This document shows, piece after piece, positions 1-4,618 of a stretch of DNA of 5,407 nucleotides (positions are counted from its first letter, which is position 1; every line of letters begins with the position of its first letter). The notes beneath the pieces are model-generated. The model had not been told where the DNA came from and did not search any database. It was given only the letters and a program-made list of their open reading frames with translations. Location of the stretch: the NCBI GenBank assembly GCA_012514355.1, contig JAAZAL010000036.1, positions 1-5,407 on the forward strand, read 5' to 3'. The position numbers and the translations under genes were made by a program. This DNA is from Candidatus Dojkabacteria bacterium. GTDB lineage: Bacteria > Patescibacteriota > Dojkabacteria > SC72.

Positions 1-677
1 GGTCCTGTTACTAAGAATAGACCAAAGGGTTGTCTATATGCTTTCTCAAGCTTTATTAAATCTTCTTCTTCAAATCCTAAGTCCATTAATCCATACCCTC
101 TATTTGCTTGAGAGAGTAATCGGATTACTACTTTCTCTCCATGTGTAACTGGTAATATGGAAATTCTTGCATCTACATTGTAGTAGTCTTTTTCGGCTAT
201 GTTTGTTTGTGATACTTTTTCTAGAAGATTTTTACTTTCTTCTTTCTTTTCTTCTATTTCTTCTTCTTTTCCTTTCTTCTTTTTTCCTTCTTTCTTATTC
301 TCTTTCTCTTCTTTTTTTTCTTCTTTAACCTCTATTTTTTCTTTTACAGCTTCTTCCTTTACTGGGTCAATTGCTTCCTTCTTAACATTAAAAAGAATTT
401 TTCCATCTTGTGGTGCAAAATGTATATCTGTTCTTAATTTAGCTCTTACTTTAATGATAAAGAGGAAACTATCTCTCATTTCCGGACCTAGGGGAATAAT
501 GTCACGGAGTACACCGTCTATTCTGTATCGGATTAATAATGTTTTATTATCTTTTGCCTCAATGTGAATATCAGATGCCTTTTTCCTTAGTGCATCTAAT
601 ATTAGTATGTCCAAAAAATTGGATACATTTATCTTTTTTTTGACTACATCGTCTGCGAGTTTTAAAAGCTCTACCAT
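1..677 (-). CDS. PilB/GspE-family type II secretion / type IV pilus assembly ATPase (partial, C-terminus beyond left edge)
   Basis: This is a cytoplasmic hexameric ATPase that powers pilin polymerisation. The visible 225 residues run from the ATG at 677 to the left edge. The N2 domain is clear: ASDIHIEA (34-41), IRYRIDGVLRDI (49-60), PQDGKI (89-94), then DARISILPVTHGEKVVIRLL (169-188). The start of the NTPase domain follows (YRQPFGLFLVTG, 214-225). The window ends inside the expected Walker A loop, so Walker A/B and the Asp and His boxes are not seen. The PQDGK and HGEKVV motifs favour PilB/GspE over the retraction ATPase PilT. Two oddities: only about 33 residues precede the N2 domain, so the usual N1/MshEN domain is missing, and a Lys/Glu-rich insert splits N2. 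The frame is closed by a TAG at 699-701, which leaves ATG677 as the natural start, although no Shine-Dalgarno is visible. It lies 67 nt after the pilin stop, so co-transcription is likely. Confidence 0.9.
   Translation of the reverse strand, partial: MVELLKLADDVVKKKINVSNFLDILILDALRKKASDIHIEAKDNKTLLIRYRIDGVLRDIIPLGPEMRDSFLFIIKVRAKLRTDIHFAPQDGKILFNVKKEAIDPVKEEAVKEKIEVKEEKKEEKENKKEGKKKKGKEEEIEEKKEESKNLLEKVSQTNIAEKDYYNVDARISILPVTHGEKVVIRLLSQANRGYGLMDLGFEEEDLIKLEKAYRQPFGLFLVTG
183..383 (-). other. Lys/Glu-rich low-complexity insert within the ATPase N2 domain
   Basis: Residues about 99-165 of the ATPase lie between PQDGKILFNV and YYNVDARIS. In ordinary PilB/GspE proteins these two strands are joined by a short beta turn. 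The core (about residues 106-149, positions 231-362) consists almost wholly of K and E with a few G, V and I. On the plus strand it appears as a long pyrimidine tract. The reading frame stays open across it and the flanking family motifs remain in the same frame. It is therefore an in-frame insert and not a frameshift. It is probably disordered or a charged helix protruding from the hexamer; its role is unknown. Confidence 0.8.
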
Positions 678-713
678 GGCAGTTCGGATAGTTTTAGGCT
701 ATCTGATATTCAC
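564..713. repeat. Long-range inverted repeat joining the ATPase leader to its coding sequence
   Basis: Arms are 564-580 and 696-713. Thirteen bases pair perfectly (GTGAATATCAGAT at 564-576 against ATCTGATATTCAC at 701-713). After a single bulged base at 700, four more pairs follow (GCCT/AGGC). The right arm is in the untranslated leader of the ATPase gene; the left arm encodes ASDIHI. In the mRNA, pairing would enclose about 115 nt, including the start codon. A competing local hairpin (GATAG at 699-703 with CTATC at 687-691, in mRNA sense) uses part of the right arm. The repeat is seen directly; a regulatory role is inference. Confidence 0.6.
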
Positions 714-728
714 TTTATATATATAAAA

Positions 729-758
729 ATCTTTTTACTAACAGTTATCTTTTTACTA
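729..758. repeat. 12-bp direct repeat across the pilin stop codon
   Basis: ATCTTTTTACTA occurs at 729-740 and again at 747-758, an 18-bp period. The second copy covers the last pilin codons and its TAA; the first lies just beyond the stop. It looks like a small tandem duplication of the pilin 3' end. It does not form a convincing terminator, which fits read-through into the ATPase gene. Confidence 0.55.
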
Positions 759-1212
759 CAAGAGGTGCAGTTTTCCCATCTGTTGCTGCTAGAGGAGCCA
801 TTACTTGTACTCTTCCACTTGTACCAGTTATACAGATTTGGTAACCAGTATCCCCACCTGCTGGTTGAAGAGGATCTCTTGGGATTGAGACAATGTATTC
901 GTCTACAAGAAGATCTTCAAATGCACTCAACGGAGTAGCCCCCGTTACGATGTTTGTCGGATCGTCACAATCAGTACTAATTGCAACCCCACCAAAAGTT
1001 AAGTTTGAGATTGAGTGGTTTTGCTCAGAGGTATACTGAGTTACTGCATTAAGAATCTGCATTATATCTGCACTTCTTTGGGCATTTCTCGTATCTCTAA
1101 AGTTCTTTGCAGGGTTAATTGCAACAATTGTAATAGTAGCCAAGATAACGATTAGGGCTACGACTACTAGGATTTCTATAAGGGAGAATCCTTTATACTT
1201 TTTTCCCATCAT
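745..1212 (-). CDS. Type IV pilin / GspG-like prepilin
   Basis: This is the structural subunit of a type IV pilus or pseudopilus. It is exported to the membrane, processed by prepilin peptidase and assembled by the neighbouring ATPase. The prepilin signal is textbook: leader MMGKKYKG, cleavage before Phe9, then FSLIEILVVVALIVILATITIVAI with the conserved Glu13 (mature Glu5) and a helix continuing through NPAKNFRDTRNAQRSADIMQ. The 155-residue length is normal for GspG-like pilins. The globular part has two cysteines (82 and 127) that could form a disulfide. The segment IPRDPLQPAGG then YQICITG (110-130) resembles the C-terminal region of CPR and GspG-type pilins. Two ATGs stand in tandem (1212 and 1209). 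The leader is A/T only, without a Shine-Dalgarno, so the exact Met is undecided; both give the same mature protein. The gene has its own strong promoter at 1245-1273. Confidence 0.93.
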   Translation of the reverse strand: MMGKKYKGFSLIEILVVVALIVILATITIVAINPAKNFRDTRNAQRSADIMQILNAVTQYTSEQNHSISNLTFGGVAISTDCDDPTNIVTGATPLSAFEDLLVDEYIVSIPRDPLQPAGGDTGYQICITGTSGRVQVMAPLAATDGKTAPLVVKR

Positions 1213-1244
1213 AAAATAAATAAAATAAATTTAAATATATATTT

Positions 1245-1273
1245 AATATACATTTGTATATTAGTACTGTCAA
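1245..1273 (-). promoter_or_regulatory. Near-consensus sigma-70 promoter for the pilin gene
   Basis: On the minus strand, TTGACA (1268-1273, perfect -35) is followed by exactly 17 bases and then TATATT (1245-1250, one mismatch to the -10 consensus). The expected transcription start is near 1238, giving an A/T-only leader of about 26 nt before the pilin ATG. The -35 box directly abuts the TAA of the upstream gene, so the whole promoter sits in the 61-nt gap. Confidence 0.75.
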
Positions 1274-1993
1274 TTAATTAACTAAAGACATACTTTCTAA
1301 TATAGAATCAATTATTAACAACTCCTCTTGGGAAGCACTGCTAGAAGGGCTAAAATCATATGCAGAAGACTCATATTTATCATCTATCTCATACAGAGTA
1401 ATATCTTGGAAAGAGAGTAAGGTAAATACACAGCAGGATTCAAAGTATTCATTGCCAGGAACAACATCATATACATACGTTTTCTCAATTCTTCTAAAGG
1501 GAACTCCAAGCCAAGTAAACTCTGAATATACAGAGTTTGTAAAGTCATGGACAGTAACTTCACTCCCACTTATTTCGTTATCCACTAATATTTGTTGATA
1601 GTAGGTGGTACTTTCATCTGAAAATTTTGCATAGTTGGAACATCCAGCAAAGCCTAGACCTGAGATTGCTTGCATAGAAAAGAGTTCAACATCTTCTTTA
1701 AATATTTTTAATCCAGTTAGACCAGAATATGTCTCTTGGGTATTTAACATTGTAGAACCCTGTCCATTCTCGTATTCTTCAATACTCCATCCATTAGGGA
1801 GAGTAGCTGAGATATACTTTCCAGTAAACAGAGTTGTATCTTCCTCGATATTGTCTACTTCCTCTTGCTGTACAATCTCTTCTTCGTTATCTAGTTCATC
1901 TCCACCCTTTCTAAAAACATCTAGGGTGAATATTAGATAATATCCAATAGCTAGAAAAAGAAGACAAGAGAGAGTAACGATTAATATCTTCAT
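1274..1993 (-). CDS. Membrane-anchored exported protein with PsbP-like pattern, function unknown
   Basis: The protein has 239 residues from ATG1993. A hydrophobic anchor (MKILIVTLSCLLFLAIGYY at 1-19, hydrophobic to about 24) is followed by a strongly acidic linker (DELDNEEEIVQQEEVDNIEED, about 32-52). An extracytoplasmic domain then starts FTGKYISATLPNGWSIEEYE and ends LLIIDSILESMSLVN. A strand of the type 'isv.lPdGW' at the front and a closing 'iL.Smsl' helix are typical of PsbP/Mog1-like domains, so I suggest that fold at low confidence; no catalytic motif is seen. Exported cysteines are C118, C187 and C188. An in-frame ATG lies further upstream at 2023 (249 residues). I prefer 1993 because AAGGAG at 2001-2006 sits 7 nt before it, and because the anchor then begins at the N-terminus. 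It follows the Cys-rich gene and precedes the pilin promoter. Confidence 0.8.
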   Translation of the reverse strand: MKILIVTLSCLLFLAIGYYLIFTLDVFRKGGDELDNEEEIVQQEEVDNIEEDTTLFTGKYISATLPNGWSIEEYENGQGSTMLNTQETYSGLTGLKIFKEDVELFSMQAISGLGFAGCSNYAKFSDESTTYYQQILVDNEISGSEVTVHDFTNSVYSEFTWLGVPFRRIEKTYVYDVVPGNEYFESCCVFTLLSFQDITLYEIDDKYESSAYDFSPSSSASQEELLIIDSILESMSLVN

Positions 1994-2000
1994 TCTATTA

Positions 2001-2006
2001 CTCCTT
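2001..2006 (-). promoter_or_regulatory. Shine-Dalgarno site that sets the start of the 1274-1993 gene
   Basis: AAGGAG on the minus strand lies 7 nt before the ATG at 1993. It lies inside the reading frame that opens at the upstream ATG 2023, so it argues for the shorter protein. No other gene start in the window has a comparable site. Confidence 0.7.
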
Positions 2007-2034
2007 TTGATTGCTTTGTCCATATATATATAAT

Positions 2035-2054
2035 AAATATTAATTTAAATATTT
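2035..2054 (-). other. A/T-only hairpin after the Cys-rich gene
   Basis: AAATATT (2035-2041) and AATATTT (2048-2054) are exact inverted repeats around a 6-base loop, three to five bases after the TAA of the 92-residue gene. The stem has no G-C pairs and no clean T-run follows, so termination would be weak at best. In such AT-rich DNA it may be chance, or part of a promoter for the next gene (a TATTAT sequence is at 2030-2035). Confidence 0.25.
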
Positions 2055-2056
2055 AC

Positions 2057-2335
2057 TTACTCTTCTATTAGGGGAGATTCTCCTTGTGAAGTTTCAGTAC
2101 AAACTTCTTTAGTACAAATGGTTTCTCCACTATGGCAAAAACATACATTACAACCATCTGCAGAATCAAATATCTCTTTATCTGCATATGCCCACCCGTT
2201 ATATTCGCATCTAGGAGTTTCTTTTATAGAGGTATTAGTTGATGTAAAAATGATGTAACTTATTAGGCCAATTACGATTGTACCAAGTGTAATGGATAGA
2301 CTAATTGCAAAGTTTTTCCCTTTATTTTCATCCAT
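2057..2335 (-). CDS. Small membrane-anchored protein with six-cysteine VWC/pacifastin-like module
   Basis: This 92-residue protein has a short cytoplasmic N-terminus (MDENKGK), one membrane helix (about 8-30), a Thr/Ser linker, and an exported Cys-rich module at 43-79, ending in an acidic tail. The cysteines are C43, C62, C65, C67, C74 and C79, spaced C-X18-C-X2-C-X-C-X6-C-X4-C. The core CNVCFCHSGETICTKEVC matches the C-N-x-C-x-C-x2-G-x3-C-T-x3-C pattern of von Willebrand type C and pacifastin modules. NGWAYADKEIF before it matches their NGxxY..ge.f opening. In animals these modules bind proteins or inhibit serine proteases. In this protein only a disulfide-stabilised binding domain at the cell surface can be inferred. 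The gene starts 8 nt after the DUF2177 stop, so the two are probably one transcript. No Shine-Dalgarno is visible. Confidence 0.82.
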   Translation of the reverse strand: MDENKGKNFAISLSITLGTIVIGLISYIIFTSTNTSIKETPRCEYNGWAYADKEIFDSADGCNVCFCHSGETICTKEVCTETSQGESPLIEE

Positions 2336-2343
2336 ATATTTAA

Positions 2344-2742
2344 TTACAAAATCTTACTTCCAATTATATATCCTAAATATGCCATTGTAGTTGTAATAGA
2401 GGTTCCCCATATTAAATCAATTATTGTTACCTTAACACTCCAGTTGTTAAGTGTGGCTAAATTAGTAAAATCATATGTTCCGTAAGAGATAAAGCCCAAG
2501 ACTGCTCCAAGGAACAATGTTTTACCCAAAGATTTAGCTTCAATTCCAGGGATAACAGCAAGTATTAATATTGCAACAATAAAGAGGGAGTAGAAGAGAA
2601 TAGCGGGTAGTAGTTTAGGATTTTTCAATAACAGAGAACCAATTTCTTTTTGATAGAGATCTTTAGCAATAAAGTTAAGCCAGATTAGATCAATAACTAG
2701 AAATATTACTAATAGAATTACATATAGGTAGATATATTTCAT
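2344..2742 (-). CDS. DUF2177 family integral membrane protein
   Basis: This is a 132-residue inner-membrane protein with four predicted helices (about 4-24, 45-65, 73-90 and 105-127). The family signatures are present: the first helix carries D18-LI-W21, the third leads into YGTYDFTNLATLNNW (87-101), and the fourth contains IDLIWG (108-113). These match DUF2177, a widespread family of unknown biochemical role. Length is normal and the protein looks complete. The start is the ATG at 2742. No Shine-Dalgarno precedes it, but a possible promoter (TGGAAA-N17-TATACT, -10 at 2771-2776) would give a leader of about 22 nt. It ends 8 nt before the Cys-rich gene, and that tight coupling suggests a joint membrane role. 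Confidence 0.88.
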   Translation of the reverse strand: MKYIYLYVILLVIFLVIDLIWLNFIAKDLYQKEIGSLLLKNPKLLPAILFYSLFIVAILILAVIPGIEAKSLGKTLFLGAVLGFISYGTYDFTNLATLNNWSVKVTIIDLIWGTSITTTMAYLGYIIGSKIL

Positions 2743-2756
2743 AATAGTTAGAAATA

Positions 2757-2783
2757 ATTAATATATATTAAGTATATATTAAT
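2757..2783 (-). other. Perfect 11-bp A/T hairpin between deacetylase and DUF2177 genes
   Basis: ATTAATATATA (2757-2767) and TATATATTAAT (2773-2783) are exact inverted repeats around a 5-base loop, starting three bases after the deacetylase TAA. It could be a weak terminator or mRNA 3' end stabiliser. It overlaps a possible -10 (TATACT, minus strand, 2771-2776) for the DUF2177 gene, so it could also act as an operator. There is no G-C-rich stem or T-run as in a classical intrinsic terminator. Confidence 0.45.
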
Positions 2784-2786
2784 GTA

Positions 2787-4418
2787 TTACTGTTTTCCAG
2801 AAAGTATATTCTTGAAATCGTCCATATCATCAAACACATGAACTCTTGAAAGAGATAGTCTTTTTTTAAAGTAATGATCTATTGATTTTCCACAACTTGT
2901 ACCTAATAGGTACCCCGCTTGAGAAACGTACGAATAAACTTTCGAATCTGCAACACAACCTGGATAACACATTGTAATTACTTCTTGCCCGATATTATTT
3001 CTCAGAGTGTAACGACTTCCTACGATTTCAGAATATAGCCTGTTTGTATCATTCTCTTTTACTAAATCAATATGAGTAGCAGAATGAGACTCTATAACCA
3101 TTCCTGCATTAGACATTTCTCTTAATTGGTTGTAATTAATTGCTGTCTTGTTTGAAGGGACATTAAATATTCCAATTAAACCGTATTTTTTTAGTAAAGG
3201 AAAAGCATTAATATACTGGCCCGCTGTTGCATCGTCAAATGTTATCATCACACTTTTCTGAGTTGGATTCCTTCCCTCAGAAAGTAAATTGTAAAATTCT
3301 TTAGAGGTAAGAGCCTTGTAATTTTTTTTAACCAAGTACGCGAGCTGTTTTTCAAACCCTTCTGGGGATACATATAGACCAGCGGTAAAAGCGGAAGTTC
3401 CACTAGGAGGTTGTTTTATTTGATGATACATAAGTATTGGAACTCTTACTGAGTTTCGGGATTGAGGAATAGGTTCAATGTCATAATCAAGGGAAAAATT
3501 GTCTTCATCTACAGGATATTCTTTAGAGAGAGGGACTGGATATAAATATGAGATTCCTTCTATTACAGATATTTTCCAATATATGTTCTCGTTATTTGCA
3601 GTTGAAATATTAGATATTAACTTCCCAAGTTCTTTAGATATTCTTCCTTTAGCATTGATGTCATCTTTGTCTTTACTATATATTATTAAATTGTTTAGGA
3701 AATTTTTTAGTGGTTTTGTGTCAATATCATTTGATAGAGCGTTTAATATTCTCATTTTATACATACTCTCATTAATTAGTTCTGATGAAAGATCAGGGAG
3801 GAAGTTAAATATTTCAAATTGTTCATTTTGATTTACTCTGTTTTGTATTGGTTCTTCTCTCTCCTCTGTTTTCTTCATTTCTTCCCATATATACCTTTGG
3901 TATGAGTTATTAAAAGTAGGGGATACGTTGCATTGGATTTCTTGAAGTTGAATAGGGACATTGTAAAGTTGAGATATCTGGCTATTAAGTTGTTGGTCAA
4001 TATATTCTTTTAAATATTGTTCAGGTATTAGTATCGGTATTTCTTTTTCTATTAATTCTAGATATCCTTCTTTGATACTTTTTATATTGCTTTTACATTC
4101 TGTTTCTCCATATTTTAAGAGAGACATTTTTTGGTGTTGAGTTAATGAGATATCGAGGGTGTTAATAATGTGGTCATAATCAGAGGGAAGTATTTCTAAA
4201 TTAGTGTCAGGGGATATTTTAGGAATGTTGTAATTGGGTTTTTCAATTGTTGATAGATTTACAGTGTTTTCAATTTCTGTATCAAAGGTTTTATCGGTAG
4301 CAAAAAGAGAGTGTCTTGCAATTGATATTGTTGTAATTGAAACGAGGAGAGCAAAGAGAAGAGAAAATATCGATATTGTATATATCTTGTTTTTATATAT
4401 AGATGAGAAATTTTCCAT
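2787..4418 (-). CDS. Membrane-anchored polysaccharide deacetylase (NodB/CE4 domain)
   Basis: This 543-residue enzyme probably removes acetyl groups from a cell-wall or surface polysaccharide outside the cytoplasmic membrane. One anchor helix (about 11-34) is followed by some 290 residues, mostly predicted helical, with no family I recognise, and then the CE4 domain from about 325. Visible CE4 features: PILMYHQI (327-334), the TFDD motif (393-396; base D395, metal ligand D396), and HSATH (445-449; metal ligands H445 and H449). CYPGC (484-488) stands where RxxPY/YPYG is usual, and a late LSLSRVHV segment follows. The metal triad is intact, so activity is likely, but motif 3 is degenerate. A TTG at 4424 would add two residues; I chose the ATG at 4418. 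No Shine-Dalgarno is seen; TATACT at 4428-4433 lies 9 nt before the ATG. The substrate (peptidoglycan or exopolysaccharide) cannot be told. Confidence 0.9.
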   Translation of the reverse strand: MENFSSIYKNKIYTISIFSLLFALLVSITTISIARHSLFATDKTFDTEIENTVNLSTIEKPNYNIPKISPDTNLEILPSDYDHIINTLDISLTQHQKMSLLKYGETECKSNIKSIKEGYLELIEKEIPILIPEQYLKEYIDQQLNSQISQLYNVPIQLQEIQCNVSPTFNNSYQRYIWEEMKKTEEREEPIQNRVNQNEQFEIFNFLPDLSSELINESMYKMRILNALSNDIDTKPLKNFLNNLIIYSKDKDDINAKGRISKELGKLISNISTANNENIYWKISVIEGISYLYPVPLSKEYPVDEDNFSLDYDIEPIPQSRNSVRVPILMYHQIKQPPSGTSAFTAGLYVSPEGFEKQLAYLVKKNYKALTSKEFYNLLSEGRNPTQKSVMITFDDATAGQYINAFPLLKKYGLIGIFNVPSNKTAINYNQLREMSNAGMVIESHSATHIDLVKENDTNRLYSEIVGSRYTLRNNIGQEVITMCYPGCVADSKVYSYVSQAGYLLGTSCGKSIDHYFKKRLSLSRVHVFDDMDDFKNILSGKQ

Positions 4419-4460
4419 ATACAATAGAGTATATTAGATTCTTGGAAGAAGTAGTAGATA

Positions 4461-4550
4461 CGGAGAGGGCGGGATTCGAACCCGCGGTAGGCTTTAAAGG
4501 CCTACGACTCGTTAGCAGTGAGTTCCTTTCGGCCACTCAGGCACCTCTCC
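4461..4550 (-). tRNA. tRNA-Ser(GCU)
   Basis: The 90-nt gene folds as a class II tRNA. The acceptor is GGAGAGG (5' at 4550) with CCTCTCC (4462-4468), the D-arm is CCT...AGG, and the anticodon loop CTGCTAA puts anticodon GCU at 4514-4516. A long variable arm (GTAGGC-loop-GCCTAC) and a T-arm with GCGGG-TTCGAAT-CCCGC follow. The long variable arm and G discriminator fit serine; it reads AGC/AGU codons. CCA is not encoded. The last anticodon-stem pair (31-39) is A-C instead of a Watson-Crick pair. The deacetylase gene begins 42 nt downstream with no visible terminator between. Confidence 0.96.
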
Positions 4551-4566
4551 ATATACAACGCCAATA

Positions 4567-4575
4567 ATTATACCA
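4567..4575 (-). promoter_or_regulatory. Extended -10 promoter for tRNA-Ser
   Basis: On the minus strand TGG is joined directly to TATAAT, a perfect -10 with the TGn extension. Transcription would start near 4560, about 10 nt before the mature tRNA. No good -35 is found at 16-18 bp, which is tolerated in extended -10 promoters. Confidence 0.65.
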
Positions 4576-4584
4576 CACACATAG

Positions 4585-4613
4585 TAGATATTGATTCTAA
4601 ATTGCTTTAAAAT
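4585..4613 (+). promoter_or_regulatory. Possible promoter for nfo
   Basis: TAGATA (4585-4590, four of six to the -35 consensus), a 17-bp spacer, and TAAAAT (4608-4613, five of six to the -10). The -10 ends only 5 nt before the nfo ATG, so transcription would begin at or next to the start codon. This implies a leaderless mRNA, in keeping with the lack of a Shine-Dalgarno. The element lies back to back with the tRNA promoter in a 68-bp gap. Confidence 0.4.
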
Positions 4614-4618
4614 ACACT

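Noticed and set aside
199..567. Plus-strand open frame rich in Ser and Phe
   Set aside because: It is the complement of the ATPase Lys/Glu-rich insert and N2 domain, which has clear family motifs on the minus strand; the composition merely mirrors AAG/GAA codons.
714..736. TATATATATAA and AAAAATCTTTTT stretch after the pilin as a terminator
   Set aside because: The stem would be very short and purely A/T, and a downstream pilus ATPase gene makes termination here unlikely.
1384..1569. 61-codon minus-strand open frame within the PsbP-like gene
   Set aside because: It lies in another frame inside a longer gene with a clear anchor, Shine-Dalgarno and domain-like pattern; no own signals.
1635..1940. 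Plus-strand open frame of 101 codons
   Set aside because: Antisense to the PsbP-like gene, low-complexity serine runs mirror the acidic linker, and no promoter or Shine-Dalgarno is seen.
3499..3831. Plus-strand open frame of 110 codons
   Set aside because: Antisense to the middle region of the deacetylase, without recognisable motifs.
4419..4424. TTG start two codons upstream for the deacetylase
   Set aside because: No Shine-Dalgarno supports it and an ATG follows two codons later, so the ATG at 4418 is preferred.
4234..4437. Plus-strand open frame of 67 codons
   Set aside because: Antisense to the anchor and N-terminal region of the deacetylase; no start signals or family resemblance.
4479..4505. 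Strong GTAGGC/GCCTAC hairpin as a possible terminator
   Set aside because: It is the long variable arm of tRNA-Ser and is not followed by a T-run.
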